A stretch of DNA of 29,682 nucleotides from an uncultured Jannaschia sp. (GCA_937916365.1 CALFSY010000023.1:1-29682), one strand, 5' to 3'; positions 1-8,040 are shown, counted from the stretch's first letter. Translations and numbers: made by a program. Notes: a model not told the origin generated them from the letters alone.

Positions 1-408
1 GCGCGAATTATAGATGGTGCAACTCCACTACACAGTGCGGCAAGTTATAATAACGCGGTAGTAGTTATGACGTTGCTTGAAGGTGGAGCAGACATAAATG
101 CGCTAGACCAAAATGGTCTTACCCCATTGCATAGGGCAGCAATGTTTGGTGATAGCGATTCAGTAGTGACAATTTTGGTTGAAGCTGGTTCTGATTTAGA
201 GGCACGCGGTGTTTTTGGCTTAACTCCTCTGCATTGGGCAGCTTCAAACAGTGATAACGCAACGGTTATGGCTGCATTATTAGACGCAGGTGCAAGTGCG
301 TCTACTGTATCTCCAAACGGTTACACGCCCTTTGATCTGATCCCCGATGATTCGCCGTTGCAGGGCACCGATGTGTATTGGCGGTTAAACGAAGGTCGGT
401 TTGAATAA
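1..408 (+). CDS. Ankyrin-repeat protein, 3' portion (5' end outside window)
   Basis: The frame is open from the first base, so the gene begins upstream; 135 residues are visible before the TAA at 406-408. The sequence is made of 34-residue ankyrin units, seen as successive G-x-TPLH-xAA motifs (TPLHSAA, TPLHRAA, TPLHWAA) each followed by a helix and a (A/G)GA(D/S) turn, then a degenerate last unit (GYTPFDL) that caps the array. Ankyrin arrays are protein-interaction scaffolds; the partner cannot be told from this fragment, and any signal peptide would lie upstream. The gene runs tail-to-tail against the substrate-binding protein gene. Its base composition differs from the rest: one 60-base line (61-120) has 26 G+C by hand count, against 37 in a line of the DUF4159 gene, which hints at a different origin. 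Confidence 0.88.
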   Translation, partial: ARIIDGATPLHSAASYNNAVVVMTLLEGGADINALDQNGLTPLHRAAMFGDSDSVVTILVEAGSDLEARGVFGLTPLHWAASNSDNATVMAALLDAGASASTVSPNGYTPFDLIPDDSPLQGTDVYWRLNEGRFE

Positions 409-415
409 ACGCAAA

Positions 416-440
416 CGGCGCGGGGTGTGCCCCCGCGCCG
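416..440 (-). terminator. Rho-independent terminator of the substrate-binding protein gene
   Basis: A perfect 10-bp GC-rich inverted repeat (416-425 with 431-440) encloses a 5-base loop. Read on the minus strand it is followed by a T-rich run (TTTGCGTTTATT), as expected for a terminator of the gene ending at 493. Read on the plus strand there is no T run, so it is less likely to stop the ankyrin transcript, although it lies directly behind that gene too. Confidence 0.75.
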
Positions 441-492
441 CCGCACCATGAAAGGTGTTCTTTGCCCAGATAGACAAAGCGGATTAGACAGA

Positions 493-2127
493 TCAGGCAG
501 CAAAGCCCAATTTGTGCACGTGAATTTCGTTGATCGGGTGCGTTTCCGCGCCAACCACGCCGTCACGATAATGGCGGAACAATGACCGCCAATAGGGTTG
601 GATCACCACACCTTCGTCGATCATGATCTGTTGGATTTGCGCCATCACCTCGCGCCGCGTATCCGCATCGGCAATGGCCGAAGCCTGGGCCAACAAATCA
701 TCAAATTGCGCATTGGCAAATGCGGTTTCGTTCCATGCTGCACCGGTGGTGTAGGCCAGTGTCAGGTTTTGCACCCCTAACGGGCGGTGGCCCCAATCGG
801 TCGATGAAAACGGATACACGTTCCAATCATTCCAAAACGTGTTGCCAGGATAAATCGTGCGGTTCACGGTGAACCCTGCATCACGCAGTTGCGCGGCCAA
901 CGCATCGGTCGTGGGGCGGCGCCAACTGTCGTCGATGGAGATCAACTCATGTTCAAAATCCATCTGCCCGGCCTCTTCCATCAGGCTGCGGGCGCCTTCG
1001 GGGTCGAAAATTGGGGCACCGATGTCGGCATATTCGGGGTGGATGGGGCAAACATGGTGGTTTTCGGCCACTGTGCCCCGCCCGCTTATGCCCAATTCCA
1101 TCAGAACCGAATTATCGCAGGCCATGGCCAAGGCGCGGCGCACCCGCACATCGTCATAGGGTGGGTTATCTTGGTTGGTGCGCAGCACAAGGCTATTGGC
1201 CGAAATCGCCTCGGATTTTTGCCATCCGATGGCGTCCATTACATCGACGAAATCGCCTTGCGTTTCATATAGGATGTCAACTTCATCTGCCTCGGCGGCG
1301 GCAACGCTGGCGGCTTGATCGGTGCCCAGGTCGATGAATTCGATCCGGTCCAGATATGCGCCGGTGCCTTCGCCCCACCAGGTATGATCGGTGTTGCGTT
1401 CCAAAACGGCGCGCACGCCGACGGTGTGTTCAACCAAACGATAGGGGCCGGTGCCAACGGGGTTATCGGCCGGATTACCTGAAAACCCATTTGGAACAAT
1501 GGCCGAGGCATAATCGGAAATCGTAGGCAAAATGGTAATGTCAGGACGCGACAGGTTTAGACGCACGGTGTGGTCATCGACCACCTCAATCGCGCCGTCA
1601 CGCGCGGCATCGCCTGCGTCATTTTGCAGCGCGGCAACGCGTGATGCCATGGAATTACCTTCGATTGACGCATCGCACCACCGGGTAAAGTTATAGGCCA
1701 CGTCTTCCGCCGTGAAGGGGGAGCCATCGTTCCATGTGACCCCTTGGCGTAGGTTCAAGACATATTGATTGGCATCTTCGTTTACATCCCATGAGGTAAG
1801 CAAGCGCCCCTCAAACGTGCCGTCGCGGTTGTATTGCACCAGGTATTCTAAAAACCCGCGGGTGATGTTGGCGACCTGTGGCCAATCATATGTTGGTGGA
1901 TCTTTCAGTGCGCGCACATCCATTTGAATGCGCATTGTGCCGCCCGGGGCGATATGGCCGTCGGCCTTTGCTGGTGTAACGCCGATCATGGCATAGGCGC
2001 CTGCGGCGCTGACGCCCAATGCGGTGGCGCGGGTTAAAAATTCACGGCGCGACATGGTGCCGTCTGCAACCTCTTGCGCATAGGCTAGGGCCGCAGGATG
2101 AACCTGATTTGCATTATAAATCGTCAT
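493..2127 (-). CDS. ABC transporter substrate-binding protein, peptide/nickel (SBP_bac_5) family, Tat-exported
   Basis: Periplasmic binding protein of the DppA/OppA class that would deliver peptides or similar solutes to an ABC importer. The 544-residue product carries family hallmarks such as NDGSPFTAEDVAYNF and NPVGTGPYRL. Its N-terminus has a twin-arginine signal (SRREFL at about 26-31, then a hydrophobic stretch and a PAKA site near 55), so folded export by Tat is likely. I chose the ATG at 2127 rather than the upstream possibility at 2190, because it puts the Tat motif close to the N-terminus and has AAGGAAAG upstream. No permease or ATPase gene lies beside it: downstream is a terminator and upstream a divergent gene, so it is an orphan here. 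The ligand cannot be deduced; dipeptides, oligopeptides, opines and glycosides are all bound by this family. Confidence 0.92.
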   Translation of the reverse strand: MTIYNANQVHPAALAYAQEVADGTMSRREFLTRATALGVSAAGAYAMIGVTPAKADGHIAPGGTMRIQMDVRALKDPPTYDWPQVANITRGFLEYLVQYNRDGTFEGRLLTSWDVNEDANQYVLNLRQGVTWNDGSPFTAEDVAYNFTRWCDASIEGNSMASRVAALQNDAGDAARDGAIEVVDDHTVRLNLSRPDITILPTISDYASAIVPNGFSGNPADNPVGTGPYRLVEHTVGVRAVLERNTDHTWWGEGTGAYLDRIEFIDLGTDQAASVAAAEADEVDILYETQGDFVDVMDAIGWQKSEAISANSLVLRTNQDNPPYDDVRVRRALAMACDNSVLMELGISGRGTVAENHHVCPIHPEYADIGAPIFDPEGARSLMEEAGQMDFEHELISIDDSWRRPTTDALAAQLRDAGFTVNRTIYPGNTFWNDWNVYPFSSTDWGHRPLGVQNLTLAYTTGAAWNETAFANAQFDDLLAQASAIADADTRREVMAQIQQIMIDEGVVIQPYWRSLFRHYRDGVVGAETHPINEIHVHKLGFAA

Positions 2128-2232
2128 GAAACTTTTGTCTTTCCTTGTCGTTGTGTTCAGATTTGGCAATGTTCGGCCGCATGTATCCAATCTTATTGAT
2201 CCGTCACGACATCCACCACCAGCATGGTATAT

Positions 2233-2261
2233 AATATAAACGACATCGGCCCATTGATCAA
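2233..2261 (-). promoter_or_regulatory. Putative sigma70-type promoter for the substrate-binding protein gene
   Basis: On the minus strand TTGATC (2261-2256) and TATATT (2238-2233) are separated by exactly 17 bases, a good match to -35 and -10 boxes. This would start transcription near 2226, about 100 bases upstream of the chosen ATG at 2127. It lies in the region divergent to lolC. Found by eye only. Confidence 0.45.
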
Positions 2262-2318
2262 GGTATTCTTGACATACCGATGAAACCGTTCACTTTGCGC
2301 ACAAACAGATATGTATCA

Positions 2319-2324
2319 AAAGGA
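2319..2324 (+). promoter_or_regulatory. Ribosome binding site that decides the lolC start
   Basis: AAAGGA lies 9 bases before the GTG at 2334. The longer alternative, an ATG at 2280, has no comparable Shine-Dalgarno sequence close to it. This favours the GTG start, which also gives the N-terminal length usual for the family. Confidence 0.6.
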
Positions 2325-2333
2325 TTAGGCCAC

Positions 2334-3620
2334 GTGGCCCATGCACCATCCCCATTTGCCCGTTTCGAATTTATGATAGCTTGGCGATATTTACGTGCCG
2401 GGCGCGCGGACGGGGGGGTTAGCACGATGAGCTGGATCAGCTTTATCGGCATCTCTCTGGCTGTGATGGCGTTGATTGCGACGTTTGCGGTGCGTTCGGG
2501 GTTTCGGCATGAATTCGTGGGCACGATCCTGGGCGCAAACCCACACATCAGGGTCGATGGTTTCCCGAGCGCAGGCGCAACAGGTTCAACCGCCCCTGTC
2601 ATCGCAGATTATGAACGTGTTGCCGCCGCAGTTGCGGGTGTTGCGGGTGTTACCCACGCTGCTGCTGTGATCCGGGGCGAGGTGTTGGCAGCATCCGATG
2701 ATATTGGTGCGGGGGTTGAGGTCACCGGTATTGCCACCGCAGATTTGATGCAAGTGCCCCTAGTGGCAGAACCCGAGATCGCCTGGGGCGATCTTGCGCG
2801 TTTCGAATCCGGTATTGCCATAGGGTCTGGTGTGGCGCGGGAATTAAATGTCACGGTGGGCGATCGTATTCGATTGATCTTGCCCAACGGTGCGCGCACA
2901 CCTTTTGGCACATCGCCACGGGTGTCTGTTTACGAAGTTGTCTATATTTTCCAGGTCGGGCGGTGGGATATTGACCGGGTGCGCGTTTACATGCCGTTGG
3001 CTGAGGCACAGCGATATTTTAATCGCGACGGTGTGGCCGATGAAATCCAGGTTACAGTTTTGGCCCCCGATACAGTTGAAACAGTGGTGCCGGAACTGTT
3101 GCAGGCGGCCGGAAATAGTGTGCGTATCTGGACGTGGAAAGATAGCTCTGGTGCGTTTCTAAGGGCGCTAGAGATGGAGGATAACATCATGTTTGTTATT
3201 CTATCTATCCTGGTTTTAATCGCGACCATGAACATTGTATCGGGCCTTATCATGCTGGTGAAAAATAAATCCCGTGACATCGGGATTTTACGCACCATGG
3301 GGTTGAGCGAGGGATCAATTCTAAGGATTTTTTTCATCTGTGGATCCACGATTGGTGTCGCAGGCACGGCTATGGGCGTTGTTTTGGGCAGCGCATTTGC
3401 CATTTGGATCGACCCGATTTTCAACGCGGTGAATTTTATCGCAGGCGGCGGTGTGTGGGATCCCTCAATCCGCCTAATCTCACAACTTCCTGCCCGTTTG
3501 GAACAAGGTGACGTGATGTTTGCCGTAATCTTGTCGTTGGGGTTAAGTTTTGTTGTCACGATTTTTCCCGCCCGGCGCGCGGCCCGTATGAATCCGGTTG
3601 AGGCGCTGCGCCATGAATGA
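2334..3620 (+). CDS. lolC: Lipoprotein-releasing ABC transporter permease, LolC/LolE family
   Basis: Inner-membrane subunit of the Lol system, which extracts outer-membrane lipoproteins from the inner membrane and hands them to the carrier LolA. The 428-residue product has the standard layout: an N-terminal helix (about 32-55, after MIAWRYLRAGRADGGVSTM), a large periplasmic domain, then three C-terminal helices (about 288-310, 332-358, 394-412). The KSRDIGILRTMG coupling loop and the terminal PARRAARMNPVEALR are typical. The start is GTG 2334, chosen for its AAAGGA site; ATG 2280 would add 18 residues. Only one such permease gene is present, so the complex is probably a homodimer, as in other alphaproteobacteria. 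The stop overlaps lolD by 8 bases. LolC and LolE cannot be told apart here. Confidence 0.93.
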   Translation: MAHAPSPFARFEFMIAWRYLRAGRADGGVSTMSWISFIGISLAVMALIATFAVRSGFRHEFVGTILGANPHIRVDGFPSAGATGSTAPVIADYERVAAAVAGVAGVTHAAAVIRGEVLAASDDIGAGVEVTGIATADLMQVPLVAEPEIAWGDLARFESGIAIGSGVARELNVTVGDRIRLILPNGARTPFGTSPRVSVYEVVYIFQVGRWDIDRVRVYMPLAEAQRYFNRDGVADEIQVTVLAPDTVETVVPELLQAAGNSVRIWTWKDSSGAFLRALEMEDNIMFVILSILVLIATMNIVSGLIMLVKNKSRDIGILRTMGLSEGSILRIFFICGSTIGVAGTAMGVVLGSAFAIWIDPIFNAVNFIAGGGVWDPSIRLISQLPARLEQGDVMFAVILSLGLSFVVTIFPARRAARMNPVEALRHE

Positions 3621-4290
3621 TGTTGTTCTGCGGCTTACAGCCATTGAAAAAAGGTATAACGCGGGGCAATCAAATGAAATTTGTGTTCTGCGGGGGGCAA
3701 ATGCCACCATCGCCGCAGGCCAGGTTGCGGCCCTTGTCGCCCCGTCTGGCGCGGGGAAATCAACCTTGTTGCATATTGCTGGGCTTCTGGACACCCCTGA
3801 TAGTGGCGATGTGGAAATCGGGGGGCATATCGTATCTGGGGCGTCTGATCGTGCCCGCACCAAAGCGCGGCGCACGCACGTTGGATTTGTGTATCAATTT
3901 CACCATCTGCTGCCTGAGTTCACCGCACTTGAAAACATTGTTATGCCGCAGCTTGCCAATGGTGTTGCAGCCCCGTCGGCTGAGGCTTATGCGCGTGATT
4001 TGTTGGGTCAGGTGGGCCTAAGCGCGCGCGCGGGGCATCGACCTGCCGCCTTATCCGGCGGTGAGCAACAGCGCGTGGCCTTTTGCCGGGCCTTGGCCAA
4101 CCGGCCCAAGTTGCTTTTGGCGGATGAACCGACCGGTAATTTGGATCCATCAACATCAGATGCTGTTTTCGACACGTTAATTGGCCTGGTGCGGGAAACC
4201 GGTATGGCCGCGTTGATTGCAACACATAACGCCGATCTTGCGGCCCGCATGGATCGGATTTTACGCCTGCACGACGGAATTTTACAATAA
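3613..4290 (+). CDS. lolD: Lipoprotein-releasing system ATP-binding protein LolD
   Basis: Cytoplasmic ATPase that powers lipoprotein release by the LolC/E permease. The 225-residue protein has a Walker A motif (APSGAGKS, residues 43-50, with Ala in the first position where Gly is common), the ABC signature LSGGEQQR (from 147), Walker B LLLADEP (D171-E172) and a following NLDP; the switch His lies in IATHN. The ATG at 3613 is preferred over an upstream TTG at 3598: it has GAGG about 10 bases upstream and matches the family N-terminus. It overlaps the lolC stop by 8 bases, which implies translational coupling and one transcript. Confidence 0.95.
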   Translation: MNDVVLRLTAIEKRYNAGQSNEICVLRGANATIAAGQVAALVAPSGAGKSTLLHIAGLLDTPDSGDVEIGGHIVSGASDRARTKARRTHVGFVYQFHHLLPEFTALENIVMPQLANGVAAPSAEAYARDLLGQVGLSARAGHRPAALSGGEQQRVAFCRALANRPKLLLADEPTGNLDPSTSDAVFDTLIGLVRETGMAALIATHNADLAARMDRILRLHDGILQ

Positions 4291-4314
4291 ATCCGGCCAA
4301 CCGAATTATGTTAT

Positions 4315-4333
4315 GGATCAAAGGGCTTGATCC
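4315..4333 (+). terminator. Weak hairpin after lolD
   Basis: A perfect 7-bp inverted repeat (GGATCAA 4315-4321, TTGATCC 4327-4333) with a 5-base loop lies 24 bases after the lolD stop. No T run follows directly (only TTTGCTT further on), so it may be a weak terminator or a processing site. The rest of the 210-base lolD-rplO gap is AT-rich and presumably carries an rplO promoter, but I could not pick convincing -35 and -10 boxes. Confidence 0.3.
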
Positions 4334-4500
4334 CTAGCCAAGGTTTGCTTACAGGATATGGCTGGTCCATGGTAATGTGGACGAATTTTTAGAAACGAAA
4401 CCCAACAAACGACTAAAATATGGTGTAAATACTGCACCCAAAACGCCGTGTCTCTTTTGCGTCGCTTCTGCGAAAGATGTTCCGGCATAGGAGAAGCGCT

Positions 4501-4977
4501 ATGAAATTGCACGAATTGCACGACAATCCTGGTGCATCGAAAAAGGCCAAGCGCGTTGGCCGTGGCCCCGGATCGGGCAAAGGTAAGACCGCCGGCCGTG
4601 GGATCAAGGGGCAAAAATCCCGTTCCGGTGTTGCGATTAACGCCTATGAAGGCGGGCAAATGCCATTGTATCAACGTCTGCCAAAACGTGGTTTCACCAA
4701 ACCTAACCGCAAACGATATGCCGTGGTCAACCTGGGCCTGATCCAGAAATTTGTTGATGCGGGCAAATTGGATGCTTCGGCCGAAATTACCGAAGACGCG
4801 CTTGTCGCTTGTGGTTTGGTGCGCCGTAAACTGGATGGGGTGCGGGTTTTGGCCAAAGGTGATCTTGCGGCCAAAATAACGCTACGGGTTACCGGTGCCT
4901 CTAAATCTGCCGCTTTGGCGGTTGAAAAGGCCGGGGGTAGTTTCGCAGCAATCACAACACCGGCAGCATCGGGGTAG
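4501..4977 (+). CDS. rplO: 50S ribosomal protein L15
   Basis: Large-subunit ribosomal protein, late-assembling, binding 23S rRNA. The 158-residue product begins with the characteristic MKLHELHDNPGA and a basic glycine-rich segment (KRVGRGPGSGKGKTAGRG, GIKGQKSRSG), followed by EGGQMPLYQRLPKRGF, all hallmarks of bacterial L15. The ATG at 4501 has AGGAG eight bases upstream (4489-4493). It precedes secY by 93 bases, the usual order of the spc operon. The gene upstream is lolD instead of rpmD (L30), which is unusual for a canonical spc operon. Confidence 0.98.
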   Translation: MKLHELHDNPGASKKAKRVGRGPGSGKGKTAGRGIKGQKSRSGVAINAYEGGQMPLYQRLPKRGFTKPNRKRYAVVNLGLIQKFVDAGKLDASAEITEDALVACGLVRRKLDGVRVLAKGDLAAKITLRVTGASKSAALAVEKAGGSFAAITTPAASG

Positions 4978-5070
4978 ATTGCGCCCACGTGGCTTGCGGG
5001 TAATGATGTTATTGCCTACGTATAAACCGCGATAGACATTATATGGCATCCACCGGTTGAAAGGGGCGGC

Positions 5071-6459
5071 ATGGCATCAGCAGCAGAGCAAATGGCCGCA
5101 AACATAAGCTGGCGCACATTCGGTAAAGCCACCGAATTGCGCCAACGTATTTTGTTCGCCATCGGTCTTTTGATTATCTATCGCGTCGGAACCTATATTC
5201 CCGTTCCAGGAATTGATGGTGAGGCCCTGCGTGGTTTTTTTGACCAGGCTGCGGCGGGTCTTGGTGGTGTGTTGAATATGTTTACGGGCGGTGCATTGGC
5301 GCGGATGGGGGTCTTCGCGCTGGGCATTATGCCTTATATTTCGGCCTCAATTATTGTGCAGCTTATGGCCGCAATGGTGCCTGCGTTGGAACAACTTAAG
5401 AAAGAGGGGGAACAGGGCCGCAAAAAATTAAACCAATACACCCGCTATGGCACAGTGGGCTTGGCCACGGCACAGGCGTATGGTTTGGCAATCAGCTTGC
5501 AAAACGGCGATGTGAACGGGCAATCCATTGTTGCCGATCCTGGGTGGTTTTTTGTGGCAACCGCCGTCATTACATTGGTGGGCGGCACGATGTTTTTGAT
5601 GTGGCTTGGGGAACAAATCACCCAACGCGGCATCGGTAATGGCATATCGTTGATTATCTTTGTTGGTATCATCGCCGAAATTCCCGCAGCTTTGGCACAA
5701 TTTTTTGAATCGGGACGATCGGGTGCGTTAACAACAACCGCAACGTTGGGCGTTATCGTTATGTTGATCGTAACGCTTTTCTTTGTTGTGTTCATGGAGC
5801 GATCGTTGCGCAAAATACATATTCAATACCCACGCCGTCAGGTGGGGATGAAGATGTATGATGGTGGGTCTAGCCACCTGCCGCTAAAGGTTAATCCGGC
5901 GGGGGTGATCCCGGCGATTTTTGCATCATCGTTGCTTTTGCTGCCGACAACCTTGACAACATTTGGCGGGGCCCAAGGCAGCAGCCCGGTATTGGCTTGG
6001 ATCTTGGCCTATTTTGGGCCGGGGCAGCCGCTTTACCTGCTGTTTTTTGCATCAATGATTATATTCTTTACATATTTTTATACGTTGAATGTATCGTTCA
6101 AACCTGATGATGTTGCCGATAATCTAAAAAACCAAAATGGATTTATTCCGGGCGTGCGCCCGGGGGGACGAACCGCCGAATATCTTGAATATGTGGTCAA
6201 TCGGGTGTTGGTTCTTGGGGCGGGATATTTGGCATTGGTGACTTTGATGCCTGAAATCGTGCGCACAAATTTGGCCATCACGGCCTATTTCGGCGGCACG
6301 TCGATTTTGATTATCGTATCTGTCGGAATGGACACGGTGCAACAAATTCAAAGCCATCTGTTGGCGCATCAATACGAAGGGCTGCTTGAAAAGTCTCAGT
6401 TGCGCGGACGTAAGGGAGGCGCGGGACGCAAACCGCGAAGGGGGCCGGCACGAAGATGA
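5071..6459 (+). CDS. secY: Preprotein translocase subunit SecY
   Basis: Channel-forming subunit of the SecYEG translocon in the inner membrane. The 462-residue product has about ten hydrophobic segments, with the plug region near GFFDQAAAGLGGVLNMFTGG, GIMPYISASIIVQL in the second helix and lateral-gate region, and the conserved loop KPDDVADNLKNQNGFIPG-x-RPG. Its C-terminal tail is strongly basic (RKGGAGRKPRRGPARR). The ATG has AAAGGGG about six bases upstream. The stop overlaps the adk start by 4 bases (ATGA, 6456-6459), indicating co-translation. Confidence 0.98.
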   Translation: MASAAEQMAANISWRTFGKATELRQRILFAIGLLIIYRVGTYIPVPGIDGEALRGFFDQAAAGLGGVLNMFTGGALARMGVFALGIMPYISASIIVQLMAAMVPALEQLKKEGEQGRKKLNQYTRYGTVGLATAQAYGLAISLQNGDVNGQSIVADPGWFFVATAVITLVGGTMFLMWLGEQITQRGIGNGISLIIFVGIIAEIPAALAQFFESGRSGALTTTATLGVIVMLIVTLFFVVFMERSLRKIHIQYPRRQVGMKMYDGGSSHLPLKVNPAGVIPAIFASSLLLLPTTLTTFGGAQGSSPVLAWILAYFGPGQPLYLLFFASMIIFFTYFYTLNVSFKPDDVADNLKNQNGFIPGVRPGGRTAEYLEYVVNRVLVLGAGYLALVTLMPEIVRTNLAITAYFGGTSILIIVSVGMDTVQQIQSHLLAHQYEGLLEKSQLRGRKGGAGRKPRRGPARR

Positions 6460-7094
6460 ATATCATATTGCTTGGACCGCCGGGGGCGGGCAAGGGAACG
6501 CAATCGCGGATTTTGACCGAAACTCGCGGTATGGTTCAGTTATCAACCGGTGATATGCTGCGCGAGGCACAGGTTAGCGGCACAGAAATGGGAAACCGTG
6601 TGGCCCAGGTTATGGCACGTGGCGATCTTGTGACCGATGATATTGTCATAGGTTTGATTCGCGAAAAACTAACCAATGGTGGCGCTGGTTTTATTTTTGA
6701 TGGATTCCCGCGCACGTTAGCGCAGGCTGATGCCTTGGGCGCGATGTTGCCGCAGATGGGGCAAAATTTGAATTATGTTATTGAAATGCGCGTGGATGAT
6801 GTGGCCCTTATTGCGCGGATCACCCAACGTGCCACCTGTGCCTCGTGTGGCGAGGTGTATAATGATGTTACCAAACCGATCCCCGCCGATGGTCGATGCG
6901 TTAAATGTGGAGGCACCGATTTCAAAAGGCGGGCCGATGATAATGAGGAAAGCTTTAAGAAACGCCTGATGGAATACTACAAAAAAACGTCCCCCTTGGT
7001 CGGATATTACCATGCCAAGGGTTTGTTGCGCACAGTAGATGGATTACATGAAATTGACACCATCGCCCAGGACATTGCAGGCATTTTAGGATAA
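6456..7094 (+). CDS. adk: Adenylate kinase with zinc-type LID
   Basis: Catalyses ATP + AMP to 2 ADP in the cytoplasm. The 212-residue enzyme has the P-loop GPPGAGKGT (7-15), the AMP-site LSTGDMLR, FDGFPRT, and RADDNEESFKKRL with catalytic arginines. The LID domain keeps four cysteines (C128, C131, C148, C151) in two CxxC pairs, which predicts a structural zinc ion. It is translationally coupled to secY through ATGA. In a full spc/alpha arrangement rpsM would follow; here an opposite-strand gene pair does. The 110-base gap after it is AT-rich, with no convincing terminator. Confidence 0.98.
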   Translation: MNIILLGPPGAGKGTQSRILTETRGMVQLSTGDMLREAQVSGTEMGNRVAQVMARGDLVTDDIVIGLIREKLTNGGAGFIFDGFPRTLAQADALGAMLPQMGQNLNYVIEMRVDDVALIARITQRATCASCGEVYNDVTKPIPADGRCVKCGGTDFKRRADDNEESFKKRLMEYYKKTSPLVGYYHAKGLLRTVDGLHEIDTIAQDIAGILG

Positions 7095-7204
7095 ATCATT
7101 ATAAGAAAGTTCTATTATTTTAGAGATCAATTTTTAGATGGCAAAGAGTGTTGAGTAATTTTTTCCATAATCCAACGGTAGAAAAAGAATCTTCAACTGC
7201 AAAA

Positions 7205-7435
7205 TCAGTCTGGTTTTGTCATCCATGTAACCAAACGGCGGGTGAGCGGGGCCACAACCAAAACCACCGGATAGGCCACCGCCCAAGAAGGCAGCCAAGC
7301 CCCCAAAACCCACAACTCGAAAAACCCCTCGGCAAATCCGATGGTGCGAAATGTGGCTACGCCGGACACCAAAAACGACATCAAGCCCGATAGGATAAAT
7401 CCGAACACAAAAGGGGCAAAGCGCACGGGGATCAT
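7205..7435 (-). CDS. Small DUF2798-type membrane protein
   Basis: A 76-residue protein with two hydrophobic segments (about 6-27 and 39-63), separated by a short loop, and a basic C-terminus (LTRRLVTWMTKPD). Its length and the pattern FxFGFxLSGLMSFLVSGVAT...W..AW...WxVAYP match DUF2798, a two-helix inner-membrane family of unknown function. The start was set at the ATG that overlaps the upstream stop by four bases (ATGA, 7432-7435), so translation is probably coupled to the DUF1285 gene and no separate Shine-Dalgarno is needed. No function can be given. It ends head-on to adk with 110 bases between them. Confidence 0.8.
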   Translation of the reverse strand: MIPVRFAPFVFGFILSGLMSFLVSGVATFRTIGFAEGFFELWVLGAWLPSWAVAYPVVLVVAPLTRRLVTWMTKPD

Positions 7436-8019
7436 AAGGATAACTCTGAAACCGGAATTATTCTGAAAAATGTCCCATCGGACCACACCCCAAACCAAGG
7501 CACATCATCAATGATATTGGTTTGTCCAATATCAACCAACCTGTAAAAACTTTTCCGGTCAATCAATGCGTCTAACCCTGCGCGCATTGTCACATAGGGT
7601 GCGGGTGCGTTGGATGGTGTATGATGCACACGAATGGGGGTTTTAGACCCTGCTGTGACACGATCACCGACATTGGTGGTAAATGTGATAGATTGACCTT
7701 TACCTGTGCCTGCAATGTCGAAATCAACGGCCACAAATGGGGCATCTTCAACGGTGATGCCCACTTTTTCAACGGGGGTGACCAGGAAAAATTTATCTCC
7801 TTCGCGTTTCAAAATTGTTGAAAACAATCGCACCATTGCGGGACGTCCGATGGGGGTGCCTTGGTAAAACCATGTTCCATCGCGCCGGATTTCCATGTCT
7901 AAATCGCCGCAAAACGGCGGATCCCACAAATGCACGGGCGGCAAGGTGCCGGTTTTTTGGGCGGTTTGTGCCGCCTGTATTAAACCATCGGTTTGCGCTA
8001 TCACGAATACGTGCCCCAT
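7432..8019 (-). CDS. DUF1285 domain protein
   Basis: Cytoplasmic protein of about 195 residues without signal peptide or membrane segment. The core matches the DUF1285 family: LPPVHLWDPPFCGDLDMEI, DGTWFYQGTPIGRPAMVRLFSTIL, FFLVTPVEKVGITVEDAPFVAVD. Its biochemical role is not established to my knowledge. The start is uncertain: the ATG at 8019 is used here, a GTG at 8004 (with GGGG before it) is about as good, and the open frame extends to a TTG at 8067 that would lie inside the upstream palindrome. It is the first gene of a coupled pair with the DUF2798 gene and diverges from the moxR operon, sharing a 112-base control region. Confidence 0.85.
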   Translation of the reverse strand: MGHVFVIAQTDGLIQAAQTAQKTGTLPPVHLWDPPFCGDLDMEIRRDGTWFYQGTPIGRPAMVRLFSTILKREGDKFFLVTPVEKVGITVEDAPFVAVDFDIAGTGKGQSITFTTNVGDRVTAGSKTPIRVHHTPSNAPAPYVTMRAGLDALIDRKSFYRLVDIGQTNIIDDVPWFGVWSDGTFFRIIPVSELSL

Positions 8020-8040
8020 CACATGTTTTGTTATTTGAGA

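Noticed and set aside
2280..2333. ATG at 2280 as the start of lolC
   Set aside because: No nearby Shine-Dalgarno sequence, an N-terminal extension unlike the family, and a better GTG start with AAAGGA at 2334. It remains possible.
2987..3559. 190-residue open frame on the minus strand opposite lolC
   Set aside because: It lies wholly inside the recognised LolC/E permease gene and has no recognisable motifs or ribosome binding site.
4994..5026. Possible promoter between rplO and secY
   Set aside because: TTGCGG and TACGTA at a 17-base distance match the consensus poorly; secY is more simply read from the rplO transcript.
7148..7393. 81-residue plus-strand frame beyond adk
   Set aside because: Most of it is antisense to the DUF2798 gene; its product is rich in His, Gln and Arg and has no family features.
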